Shown: positions 42,574 to 51,677 of the stretch, in pieces | Layout of the letters: every line of letters starts with the position of its first letter | Numbering within the stretch: the stretch's first letter is position 1 | NCBI GenBank assembly: GCA_943736015.1 | Contig: OX031060.1 | Location: forward strand, 13,963,501-14,027,500 | Direction: 5' to 3' | From: Tridacna crocea | Lineage: Eukaryota > Mollusca > Bivalvia > Cardiida > Cardiidae | Length of the DNA: 64,000 nucleotides | The notes under the pieces: generated by a model | What the model was told of the DNA's origin: nothing | Database searches by the model: none | Seen by the model: only the letters and a program-made list of their open reading frames with translations | Made by a program: the position numbers and the translations under genes

Positions 42574-43122
42574 ATGGGGTCTGACATGAGTTGGTTGTTG
42601 AGATAAAAAATTATCAAACGAGTCTACAAAAATGTTATCAAACGAGCCTTTGGCGAGCTCAATAACATTTTTTTGTGGACGAGCTTAATAATTTTTTGCT
42701 TCAAAAAGCAACGAGTGTCAGATTCTTTTTATCACATTACTGCATGTATTTGCAAGAATTTTAGTCCAAAATATGTTAAACCAGAACCATACATGTATCA
42801 TGTATAGTTAAATTTACATGAAGCCTGTGCACTTACTTTGACAGGTACGTAACGAACGAAAAAAGTTCCGAAGAAACTTAAGCATAATATTGATTTTTAT
42901 TTGAATCTAACAGTGATTAAATTAACAACTTTATCACGATAAGAACTGTGACCGCCAATTTCCTTCAGAAATCTGGGTCAGCATTGTTTTAGAAATGAAG
43001 CGTATAATTTCAGAGTGTTGACCAAATACAGCACTATTTTCTTATCTCACACATGTGTGAGACAAGAAAATTCGTAATGGCTGTATTACATTAAAAACAA
43101 GGGCAGTTATGTTATAAATATT
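42574..43122. repeat. Right arm of a large inverted repeat
   Basis: Reverse complement of 40,556-41,104, with small differences only. Its own hairpin at about 42,612-42,690 is GTTATCAAACGAGCC...GAGCTCAATAAC. CTCACACATGTGTGAG at 43,047-43,062 is an extra local palindrome not seen in the left arm. Confidence 0.88.
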
Positions 43123-43472
43123 ACTCTCTTTTCAAAATATACCGCCCTTGTAACTTCAGAGTCAAGGAAACGAGAGAAAACGGGATTAAAAAAAATACGA
43201 CAATAGGACCATGGCGACTTTAGGTCACTTTAGGTTACACTTTCAACACAACATCCAGAATGGCGGCGTCGATCGATACGAGCCTCCCACAAGAAAAACA
43301 AAACAAAACTGCACCATATTATTACTAGTTTCCAATGATGGCTCTCATTTAAACGGAAAAAAAACTGGATTACTTTTCTATATAGATGAATAGAGAGCGT
43401 TATATGTATTATCGTTTGATGCTTGCAACTTCTGAAGTGACGAAATACATGCATTGTGCATAACGTTAAATG

Positions 43473-43559
43473 GATAACGTCGGTTTGCTTCCAAAACCTC
43501 GTAACTACAGCTTGTAACAAGCTGTAGTTACGAGGTTTTGGAAGCAAATCGACGATAAC
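43473..43559. repeat. Family D palindrome, complete
   Basis: CCAAAACCTCGTAACTACAG, CTTGTAACAAG and CTGTAGTTACGAGGTTTTGG form a perfect inner palindrome. CGGTTTGCTT and AAGCAAATCG extend it. Confidence 0.88.
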
Positions 43560-43689
43560 TTGATGGTCGTTTGAGGCATCTAATAGTCGTTTGCTTTTGC
43601 CAACAAATCATTAAAACTCTTAGGTACATACATGTATATGTGGCTTGAGGTTGTTTACATCCACGTTGGAAATAAATATACGACGAATG

Positions 43690-43743
43690 CAAATCCTTTC
43701 AATTTGGACCGGTCTAATTTTGTCGTTTGTGGTAATGAATTAA
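43690..43743 (-). repeat. Terminal fragment of a family A element
   Basis: AATTTGGACCGGTCTAATTT, TGTCGTTTGTGGTAATGAAT and TAA form the family A left terminus in inverted orientation. The rest is absent. Confidence 0.55.
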
Positions 43744-43786
43744 TACATCACGGAGATTCGATAAACCACCGTTTACCAGCCCGTCT

Positions 43787-43920
43787 CTCACTCTCTCCCT
43801 CTCTCTCTCTCTCTCTCTCATAATATCTCCACCCCACTCATCCACCCTGTCAGGATCGGATGACATATTGTTTTACCCGTGTGCATATCTGTCTGTCTGT
43901 CCGTCTGTCTTCCCGTCAGA
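43787..43920. repeat. (CT)n and (CTGT)n microsatellites
   Basis: A CTCTCT run at 43,787-43,820 and a CTGTCTGTCTGTCC run at about 43,888-43,912. Confidence 0.85.
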
Positions 43921-44318
43921 AATCGTGTCCGCTCTCGCTCTATAACTGGAAAATCCTCAAAGATATTTCGATAAAACTTCACACATTTGTAAAGCACCAG
44001 GAGACGAAGTGTCATGCACAAGAACCATAATTCCGACTTCCACATTGATAACTTTCCTTACTCATTTTACGTACAACTTCGCGTTTGCAATATACACAAA
44101 TCTGGGAGAAATTGTTATCAACTTTATCATGGATTATAAATCCTTCTGGCACCATAAAGGGGAGACATCTGTTTTTCTTTGGTAGAGAAAACAAGTTCTA
44201 TTTACAATTAATTTCAGTGATATTGCCTGACATCTCCAAAAAAGCAACAAGGAAAATCATATATAGCAGGATTGGTAACGCTGCGAAATGACTTTATCAG
44301 CGAGACAATTGTATATCG

Positions 44319-44622
44319 TCGATTTACTTCAAAAAACCTCGTAACTACAGCTTGAAACAACCTCTAGTTACGTGGTTTTTTTAACCCTTCACCCCATGAG
44401 GCATTTCTATGGTATCTCTATTTGACCCTTAATAGCAGCAAGGATGAAGCCGTTTCTTATGTGTATATGACACTTTTTGATAGCAGATAAAACATTGTGG
44501 CAAAAGGTGAAATTGCTCATCATGAGCAATTTCAGCTTTTGCCACAATGTTTTCCAAAGGCTCCGGCAAGCAATGCGTAGAAATGAGTATCTATGGAGTA
44601 AAGGGTTAAGTAAACTGACGAA
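44319..44622. repeat. Family D palindrome split by a TTAA element
   Basis: The left arm TTACTTCAAAAAACCTCGTA, ACTACAGC and right arm CTAGTTACGTGGTTTTTT are followed at 44,381 by a complete family C element. After its end (44,609) the palindrome resumes with GTAAACTGACGAAA, the complement of the left outer arm. TTAA is present on both sides of the insert. Confidence 0.82.
44381..44609 (+). mobile_element. TTAA hairpin MITE, family C, complete, nested
   Basis: TTAACCCTTCACCCCATGAG at the left and GGAGTAAAGGGTTAA at the right. The hairpin GTGGCAAAAGGTGAAATTGC / GCAATTTCAGCTTTTGCCAC is perfect but for one bulge. Confidence 0.88.
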
Positions 44623-44663
44623 ATTTATATAGAGCCGTCGATAGTAGTATCAACACTTTTTTC

Positions 44664-44975
44664 ACCATCCGATCTAGCTCAGTAGGTAGAGCGTAGGACT
44701 CGTGAACACAGTGTTTCAGGCTACTACAGGTTGTGGGTTCGAATCCCCGGCTGGCCAACTAAAACTACTATTATTCTTTCGGATGAGATACTAAACCGAG
44801 GTCCCGTGTGACGGTGCTATACTCCGAGCACGTTAAAGAACCAGGCGAAGTTCTCGGTAGTTTCGACCTGTATCCTTCCACTATCCCCCGTAACAACTAA
44901 CCGTCTTCTGGGGGCGTCGCTCAGATGGACAACCGGTAGCGACGATAGATAAACGGAAATAACCAAACCACAAAA
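44664..44975 (+). mobile_element. tRNA-derived SINE with conserved central domain
   Basis: A box TAGCTCAGTAGGTAGAGCG at 44,675-44,693 and B box GGGTTCGAATCC at 44,735-44,746 give a pol III head. The body has TTTCGGATGAGATACTAAAC, CGAGGTCCCGTGTGACGG and GCACGTTAAAGAACCAGGCG, a central domain seen in many invertebrate SINEs (possibly the Nin-DC type; naming is from memory). The tail GATAAACGGAAATAACC ends near 44,970. The 5' and 3' acceptor sequences do not pair, so this is not a functional tRNA gene. Confidence 0.8.
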
Positions 44976-45071
44976 ATGAGAAAATGCTTTTCAATTTTCG
45001 GAAAATGTTTTCGAAAAAAAATAAAAACTTTCTCGATCAAGGCCAAACGGGAATGTTTCGTAAAGGGTTAA
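44976..45071 (+). repeat. Right half of a decayed TTAA hairpin element
   Basis: GAGAAAATGCTTTTCAATTT, CGGAAAATGTTTTCG and GTTTCGTAAAGGGTTAA, following directly after the SINE. Confidence 0.5.
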
Positions 45072-45091
45072 GCACGACTCGGTGACCTTTT

Positions 45092-45159
45092 CTGGACAGT
45101 GCAGATCAAGATTCGAATGCACACAATGTGCAGTCTAATCTCTCATCCACACCGTCCGA
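45092..45159. repeat. Family G-like hairpin
   Basis: CTGGACAGTGCAGATCAAGA and CATCCACACCGTCCG with a CACAATGTG centre. The arms are diverged. Confidence 0.65.
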
Positions 45160-45238
45160 TAAGGTATATTTTTTCCACAAAAAAAAAAAACTCGGAAATA
45201 GCCTAATTCAAGTTTTCGCTACTGGCTTGAAAGTTTCA

Positions 45239-45409
45239 TTTACCTCATAACCAAACGACAAAATTTTTGGCGAGTCCAAATCGAAAGCATTTGCAGACGA
45301 CAAAGTAAATGTGACTGAAAATTTGAAATTTTCTCCTTTTCCCGCAATATTTTCTAAAGGTTTCTTTCTCAAGGGCATCCAAAGTATGGATTATATGGTA
45401 AATAGTTAA
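45239..45409 (+). repeat. Family A element lacking one hairpin arm
   Basis: Both termini (CATAACCAAACGACAAAATT and TATATGGTAAATAGTTAA) are present. The left hairpin arm and loop are deleted, so TTTGAAAT runs straight into TTCTCCTTTTCCCGC. Confidence 0.75.
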
Positions 45410-45676
45410 GCTAAATAGCAGGACACGGGATCAGGAGAAGACTGATTTGTAACTTTCTATTTCTAAGACTTCTGTTTACCTTAGACTAGCTGTCAACATC
45501 GTCTCACCTGGTTGTCTGCCTCTCTTGACTTTTCTTTATCCTCGCTGTTGTATACCGCCTGCACACGTCTTGCCTTGCTGAGGATAACTTGTCACAATAT
45601 TTTCTCGTATATTCATATTCTAAAGATATTTGTTCATGACGGTTATACCCCATTCCTGTTAAACAAAGATATTTAT

Positions 45677-46159
45677 TACCCATCACGCGAAAAAAGGACA
45701 CTCTGGGAATTTCGTACATCTATTAAATGAAAACAGACCTAAGATAGTGCTGGTCAGTTTAACCCTTTCCCAAACAAGTCCTGGTTTATACGTCTCTGCA
45801 GTAAAAGTCTTTTAAAAACACTGTGGGGAAAGGAGAAATTGCTCGTGACGAGCAATTTCTCCTTTTCCCTCAGTGTTTTCTACCCTTTTTGAGAACTTTC
45901 TGCCATTTTCTCAAAATCTGAAATTATCGTCTGCAAACTCTTTCAGTTTGGGAGACTCCAAAATTTGTCGTTTGGGAAAGGGTTAAGTTCACAGTTCAAA
46001 AATGATTGTAAAACAAGGTAGAATGACCACTTTTCATACAGAAAATTTCATTAAATCGAAAAGTGTCAAGTCTGGTCAGCCTGCGCAATTCGCGAGGTCT
46101 CACCAGGGTTGACACTTTTCGCATTTCCAAGAAGGTCCCTTTTTGCATGATGGGTCACA
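45677..46159. mobile_element. TIR element with family H hairpin, carrying a nested TTAA element
   Basis: The ends TTACCCATCACGCGAAAAAA and TTTTTGCATGATGGGTCACA are inverted repeats, as in 1,518-1,634. The hairpin at 46,057-46,122 has CGAAAAGTGTCAAG / TTGACACTTTTCG arms. A family B element (45,759-45,986) is inserted in the left half. Confidence 0.7.
45759..45986 (-). mobile_element. TTAA hairpin MITE, family B, complete, nested
   Basis: TTAACCCTTTCCCAAACAAG at the left and GTTTGGGAAAGGGTTAA at the right. The core is GAAATTGCTCGTGACGAGCA. One arm change (GGGGAAAGG, CCCTCAGTG). Confidence 0.88.
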
Positions 46160-46248
46160 TACTTTTCCTAAACAATCTGCCACGACTTTACAATAGGTTA
46201 TGAGTTATAATGATGGCTAGAAAAATGCATTATTCATGAATCTTTTTT

Positions 46249-46389
46249 TTAATCTTATCCTGCTAAATTACTTAAATATAACTGTCATAACCCGAATAAT
46301 GTTTCTCAAACATTTTTTTTTTTTATAAACAGTTTAGATCCAAAATCAGACTGCATGTTCATCTGCACGATGTAGATCTAATAAATTAA
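46249..46389 (+). repeat. Family G element, diverged
   Basis: TTAATCTTATCCTGCTAAAT is the family G left end. GATCCAAAATCAGACTGCAT and CTGCACGATGTAGATC are remnants of the hairpin. It ends near AAATTAAGG. Confidence 0.6.
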
Positions 46390-46844
46390 GGGGAGAGTAT
46401 CTTGGTTGGTGATCCTCCGATTACTATTAAGAGCCACAATATTTTTTTTTTCCCCGAATCAATCTTTATTATTTATTTCTGTTCATATTTTGCCGGTCAA
46501 GCTTTAGAAACATAAGCGTTTAAACCAAAAAAGTGAAACTTTGACGCTCCAATAACGAGATGTTCGCTCTGCAATCAGGAACTCGGTCTATGATATGACG
46601 TCATCATGCGTATTTGATTCTGAATAATGGACGCGTGACATTACCCACGTGACATTCCCGCATGCCTTTGCGATATTCTCACGCGAGATCTGAAAGTACC
46701 ATCGCTTCAATTTAAGGAGGGAACTGTAAATATATACTTTTATTTTTTATTTCATTTATCAGCGTTTTATTGATAAAAAATTTGATTTGCGTCAAAAGAG
46801 ACTTTAAAATTGTACCTCTTTAATATCAAGAAATCACGTGGTTT
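46390..46844. other. Intergenic, nothing recognised
   Basis: It contains several CACGTG-like and TGACGTCA motifs (46,590-46,700) with no gene attached. Confidence 0.4.
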
Positions 46845-46999
46845 TAACGACTCCAAGGCAAAAAGCTATTGAAAACATTGTTGTAAAAGGGTTTCCACCT
46901 ATTTAAAGCAAGCCCCATCATGGCATGCATGATTAATTATTCTTCCGCAAATACTTGCAATCTGGACAAATCCGAAATTTTGTCTTTTGGTAAAGTTGA
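46845..46999 (-). repeat. Decayed TTAA hairpin element
   Basis: AAAAGCTATTGAAAACATTG and GCAATCTGGACAAATCCGAA, TTTTGGTAAAGTTGAA match family A. The hairpin is lost. Confidence 0.55.
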
Positions 47000-47561
47000 A
47001 TCATATACGTGACATTTGTCGCTTGCTAGTAAAGTAAAGTATTGGAAGTTATGCTCTGTCTACCTAGATACGGGACGAATATTTCATAACAGAATCATTT
47101 AGAAAAAAGGCTTACTAAATTTGGTGTCCAGTTACACACAGTGGAAACTTCATAAATTCACAGCCAATGGTACCGACGACTGAATTGGTCTGGTTTCGAA
47201 AGTATGTGATGAAAATCAACAGAAAAAGACAAAAAAAATGTTATTCTTTGTACTAATGCGTTTCTGTGGCTATAATTTCGAAAAAAAGGAACCTGAACAT
47301 CATACGATGCTCTTGTCTTTCAACTTATTTTCTGCACCAAGGAAAGTTGTACGAAGAATGTGTACGTGGGTTGGCAGAAGCCGAGATAATACTTCAAGGA
47401 CCAAATTCAGACCGATCATTGCCATTAAATTAGCCAATTAAACAGAGTTTTGCTGTCCTAAAAGCTTGAATGATTGTGCTGAACTTTTCTTTTCACTGCC
47501 GACAAAGAATTGATAAGAATTAACACGAACTTGGCATAAATAAAGACTCCTAATATGTGGA
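47000..47561. other. Intergenic, nothing recognised
   Basis: The open frame 47,238-47,441 has no domain and begins without splice or promoter context. Confidence 0.4.
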
Positions 47562-47742
47562 CCGGTGTAATACAGAGAAATGACCCTCCCCTACAAAATG
47601 ACCCAGGTCATTTTTCTACGTAGAGAAATGACCCCAGAGGTCATTTCTCTACGTAGAATAATGACCTGGGTCATTCTTTTACGTAGAGAAATGACCCATG
47701 GGTCATTTTGAAGGGGAGGATCATTTCTCTGTATCACAACGG
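47562..47742. mobile_element. Family I element: chained hairpins, shorter copy
   Basis: The ends CCGGTGTAATACAGAGAAAT and ATTTCTCTGTATCACAACGG are inverted. The interior has four alternating GAAATGACCC / GGGTCATT modules with CTACGTAG or TTACGTAG joints, fewer than in the copy at 24,034. Confidence 0.83.
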
Positions 47743-48654
47743 CTCTGAATAGTTCTGTTACTTTCAAGTTTGGAAAATTCTGAAGATTCAGTAGATACAT
47801 TCCCAGATTGGCCTTTTGTCTTGGGCTGTAAAGTTACCATTAATTTATAGACAACTATTACATACACGTACGTAGCAATGGCAGTTACATGAAAAGAAAT
47901 TATCGAATTAGATGACATACACACTATAATCAATACGCATTAAATAATGGGAATTTTTTTTTTTTTTTCTTTTCTGTAGAATTCTGACGGTTGCTGGTCG
48001 CGGCGTGCGTGTTGTTGCATCACATTTAAGCTGCCAAGCCCGACTCACTGACCTTTTGCACAGAAAGCGCAGTATGAACTTGGATCTCCACTGTCCCAAG
48101 AGATATTTTCTTATTAATAGTATTGTGATGTCAGTGGTCGTGAGGTTGGGCGTCGGTCTCATAACTTAAAGGTCCGGTGTTCGATACAAGGGAGCGGATG
48201 TCAACTGTAGGATTTTTCATAGGCCCACATATTCGGAGCGAGTACTGGTGTAGTTCCCAGGCAGCAGAATCGAGAGAGATTAGTATAGGTTGTAAGAACT
48301 TGTTTCTCAATCGATGTAAAATAAATAAGATATTTTTCCTCAAAATTACTTTCGGAATAACAAAATTTGGGGATTTACCATCGAATTGATAGTTTTATTT
48401 CATTTATTTCGCAGAATAAGGCTTAGATATAGCACGGACAAGTAAAGGCTTGACGACTTCAATCTTGGATAGGCCCACCAGACATAGACGAATCGGTAAC
48501 ACTTTAGTTTTAACCCTGCATCAGACAATCTCTTGTTATCATGACACTGATAAACCATATCTGATAAAATAATGTGTGAACGTAAACACAAAAGTGGTAA
48601 CTTAACACGATTTCTAATTTTTTCATGACAAATCCGATTATCTGAGCCATATTT
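47743..48654. other. Intergenic, nothing recognised
   Basis: AT-rich. Paired short frames on opposite strands near 48,131-48,389 have no domain. Confidence 0.4.
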
Positions 48655-48939
48655 TAATTACTTGTCTGCGAAATCTCCTAAAATGAACACTTCTGAAATT
48701 CTACTGTCTTGTAAAGAGTTGTCCATTGACCAAGCAATGGCGTGTATTATCGACACTGAGGAAAAATGCATAGAAAACATTGATGAAAAGGGAGAAGATG
48801 CTGGTTACAAGCATTTTCCCCATGATCAGCGAAATTTTCTATCCTTTCAATCAAAAAACAAATGTGTCAATTGATTTATTTTCTGCAAATATTTTGAATT
48901 TGGACAAGTGTAAAATTTAACAGTCTGGTATAGAGTTAA
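48655..48939 (+). repeat. Decayed TTAA hairpin element
   Basis: GAAAACATTGATGAAAAGGG, GATGCTGGTTACAAGCATTT and GTCTGGTATAGAGTTAA at the right end. Confidence 0.5.
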
Positions 48940-49125
48940 AGTATATAGGAGCATACTTTTTGCACCCCACCTTTTCTGTCACAATACCCGGTTACCATAA
49001 ACAAGCTAGTGGAAGGATATTAGACGGTATGAAAAGGTTTCCCCGCTGTCATCTTTCTGTCAACCAAGTCTATCCTCGCCACGATCTCAACTTTCTTTGA
49101 ACTCCTTCTGACAGCCAGGTAGACT

Positions 49126-49310
49126 CATCAACTCTTCACTCTGATGATAATTTTTTAGACATGTCCATATTGAAAACATTTGCAGCTGACAATTTTGGAA
49201 TATGGTTTTAATCATGAAATTTGTCTTTGAATGGGTAGAAAGATAGTGGATAAAGGAAAGATGCTGGTAACTAGTAGTTTCTCCTTTTTCCCGCTTTTCT
49301 GCATTGTCTT
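49126..49310 (+). repeat. Decayed TTAA hairpin element
   Basis: TAGACATGTCCATATTGAAA, ACATTTGCAGCTGACAAT and GATGCTGGTAACTAGTAGTT retain the left arm and loop. It abuts the next element. Confidence 0.5.
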
Positions 49311-49518
49311 AACCCTTTCTCAAACAATCCCTGGTTTTCACAGGTCTGGAATAGTACCCTTTTGAAAACATTGTAGTAACCAGCATTTTCTCCTTTTCCC
49401 ACAATGCTTTTTACCCTGTTATAGACAGAAATCATCTTTTCAGCAAGAGTTGAATTGTCGTCTGCAATTGCTTTCAATTTTGTCAAGTCTAACAGTTTGT
49501 CGTTTGGGAAAGGATTAA
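49309..49518 (-). mobile_element. TTAA hairpin MITE, family A, with a shortened hairpin
   Basis: TTAACCCTTTCTCAAACAAT at the left and GTTTGGGAAAGGATTAA at the right. The left arm GTGGGAAAAGGAGAAAATGC is deleted, so ACATTGTAGTAACCAGC joins the loop directly. Confidence 0.78.
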
Positions 49519-49804
49519 TAGCAAATGTTTGATTGGTAAAGGGTGTTATTTGTTTACTTTGATTTAAGACCTTGTCTTCCATTTTCATACATACTTTTTA
49601 CGCGTGCCAATTTTATGCACTCTTTGGTTGCTTTTTAAAAAAAGGGGGGCGGGATTTGAAAATGACAATAGTGAATCGCACAAACTGTGCTTTTGTGGGG
49701 TTTGCGGACAAAAAATAGGAGGCATTTCAAAAACATTGTGAGAAATACAGAAGAGGTAGGTAATCAGAATAGTCACCCTTTCCAGTATTGCCGCTTTACC
49801 TGTG

Positions 49805-49993
49805 TCTGTATTCACTCACCATTTTTAAGAACATTCTTTGTCTTATTCTCCAAGATTTTTGACATTTGTAAGTAACACAAGTCCAAATTGGCCAAACCAA
49901 ATGGTTTAGCCAATCAGAGCCTGTGTTACTGTCATATTTAGAAAGTTCTGGAGAATAACACTGAGAATGTTCTTATGAATGGTTGGTAAATAC
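49805..49993. repeat. Family E palindrome
   Basis: TGTATTCACTCACCATTTTT and ATGAATGGTTGGTAAATAC are the outer arms. The inner arms are AATTGGCCAAACCA and TGGTTTAGCCAATC. Confidence 0.8.
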
Positions 49994-50042
49994 CTACCCA
50001 AGTCGCAGACAATACCAACATTGAACCACACATGATGTCTTC

Positions 50043-50272
50043 TTACCTCATTACCAAACGACAAAATTTTAGGTTTGTCCAAATCGGAAGCATTCGCAGA
50101 CGACAAAATAAAAGTGACAAAAAAAATCGAAATTTGTTTTGTGAAGGCAAGAAAACATCGTGGGAAAAGGAGAAAATGCTGGTTACCAGCATTTTCTCCT
50201 TTTCCCACAAGGTTTTCAAAAGGCTTCTTTTTCAGGGGCGTCAAAATTAGGGAATGTGTAGTAATGGGGTGA
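50043..50272 (+). mobile_element. TTAA hairpin MITE, family A, complete with damaged TTAA ends
   Basis: TTACCTCATTACCAAACGAC at the left and TGTAGTAATGGGGTGA at the right. The hairpin at about 50,153-50,218 is nearly perfect. Confidence 0.82.
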
Positions 50273-50544
50273 CAGGTCCTTGAATATGAATAAGTAACAA
50301 AAGTCTTGCATAAGACTACTTGAGTTTTAATTAATTAACATTGAATAGTTCTAACTTTTAAAAGTAAACCATCCTTCCTTTTGGTCCGCGACAGTAAATA
50401 ATTGTACCATTTGGAAAGTTCTACATGAATTCACAAGCATCACTGCTGCATAACTTGATATAACAGTGTGTTATCCCCTTGCCCTCTTGAGAAAGATAGC
50501 GTAAATAGATCAACGTTGGACACGGAGTAAATGTTGCTACCCAC

Positions 50545-50682
50545 GATTCTTTTCATTTTGGCCCTGTGTTTTCTATTCTTCCAAAATACAAACTTAAAGT
50601 TTTAAGTCACATTTATTCTATTGTCTGCAACTGCTGGCAATTTTAATGAGTTTAAAAAAGTTATCTTTTGGTAAAGAGTTAA
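50545..50682 (-). repeat. Left half of a TTAA hairpin element
   Basis: CCCTGTGTTTTCTATTCTTC, TTGTCTGCAACTGCTGGCAA and TTTTGGTAAAGAGTTAA. The hairpin is missing. Confidence 0.55.
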
Positions 50683-50897
50683 TGCGACAAGTATCTTTTG
50701 ATAGCATGTGGGACTATCCCACTATGGTGGTAAGGCTGACTTTCATGAACAGAACAGAACAAAAGTTTATTACAAGACAAGTACACAGTTGTACATAGGA
50801 CTCACAAAAAAGAATCATTTATAAACATGAAATAACACGAGATCTAGAGAGCATGACAGACGGTAAAAGGACCTACATTATACAATATATGTGTGCA

Positions 50898-51456
50898 TGT
50901 TATGTACATACCCAGTTATTCCTAGCTTTGTTCATGTGTGTATCTATTTTTGAATGGTTTTCCCCTGTTGCTATTTTTAGAACTGAACTCTCTCTTGTAG
51001 AATATTGTGCTGGAAGTTTCCAGGCCTTTATACAATCTGATTACTAAGAATTATGCAACTGATTTTAACATGAATTTTCTGGAAGTTTCCCTGTTATTAT
51101 AAAAGGAAAAGCTTTTTACATCTCAGTGTTCACTAGTTAATACATAATTGCCAGACTACAGTGGGGATTATTTTGTGTTTGTGTCATAATTAGTGCTTGG
51201 ATTACATTCAGTTTGGATTCGGATCAGACTAGACTAAAGTGAGGATTACTTCGTGTGCTTGGATTACATTCAGTTGGATTAGGATCAGATTGGAATTAAG
51301 ACTGGAATAGTTTGTCTTCTGAATTTAACGTCTAAGGTATTGTTTTGTACTATTGTAATATTGTCACTGTTTATTTGATATTTTTGTTAATAAATTCTGT
51401 CAATTGTTATCGTTTGTTGCTGGCTTCTTCTTTCTAGTTACGCCTGACTCGTAACA
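50898..51456 (+). repeat. 5' LTR
   Basis: Begins TGTTATGTACATACCC, ends ACTCGTAACA. A TATA box (TATAAAA) is at 51,098-51,104 and AATAAA at 51,389-51,394, in the order expected for promoter and poly(A) signal. A 28-30 bp motif GTGCTTGGATTACATTCAGT appears twice inside (about 51,192 and 51,257). Confidence 0.95.
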
Positions 51457-51461
51457 GAAAT

Positions 51462-51479
51462 TGGGGGCTCGTCCGGGAT
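51462..51479 (+). promoter_or_regulatory. Primer binding site, tRNA-Pro type
   Basis: TGGGGGCTCGTCCGGGAT begins 5 nt after the LTR. It is the 18-nt complement of a tRNA-Pro 3' end, also used by gammaretroviruses (established knowledge). Confidence 0.9.
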
Positions 51480-51480
51480 T

Positions 51481-51616
51481 GGAAAATAGACTAACGTATT
51501 TGTTTTCCATTTTGGACTATCCATCGATTGGAAAATAGACTAACGGGATTCGAAAATAGACTAACGTATTTGTTTTCCATTTTGGACTATCCATCGATTG
51601 GAAAATAGACTAACGC
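51481..51616 (+). repeat. 70-bp tandem duplication in the element's leader
   Basis: GGAAAATAGACTAACG, TATTTGTTTTCCATTTTGGA and CTATCCATCGATT repeat as two successive units (51,481-51,550 and 51,551 on). The short GAAAATAGACTAACG motif occurs four times in total. Confidence 0.85.
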
Positions 51617-51677
51617 ATTCGTCTACTAATCAGTAATTATAAAACAATTTTGTACTTGAATCCAGCAACAAACAAAC

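Noticed and set aside
44664..44760. Functional tRNA gene suggested by good A and B boxes
   Set aside because: The acceptor stem does not pair, the A-B spacing holds extra sequence, and a SINE central domain follows directly.
19192..50272. Recurring 60-110-residue open frames containing NIVGKGENAGYQHFLLFPQ-like peptides
   Set aside because: They are translations through the palindromic centre of the TTAA hairpin elements, appear on both strands and have no independent coding signature.
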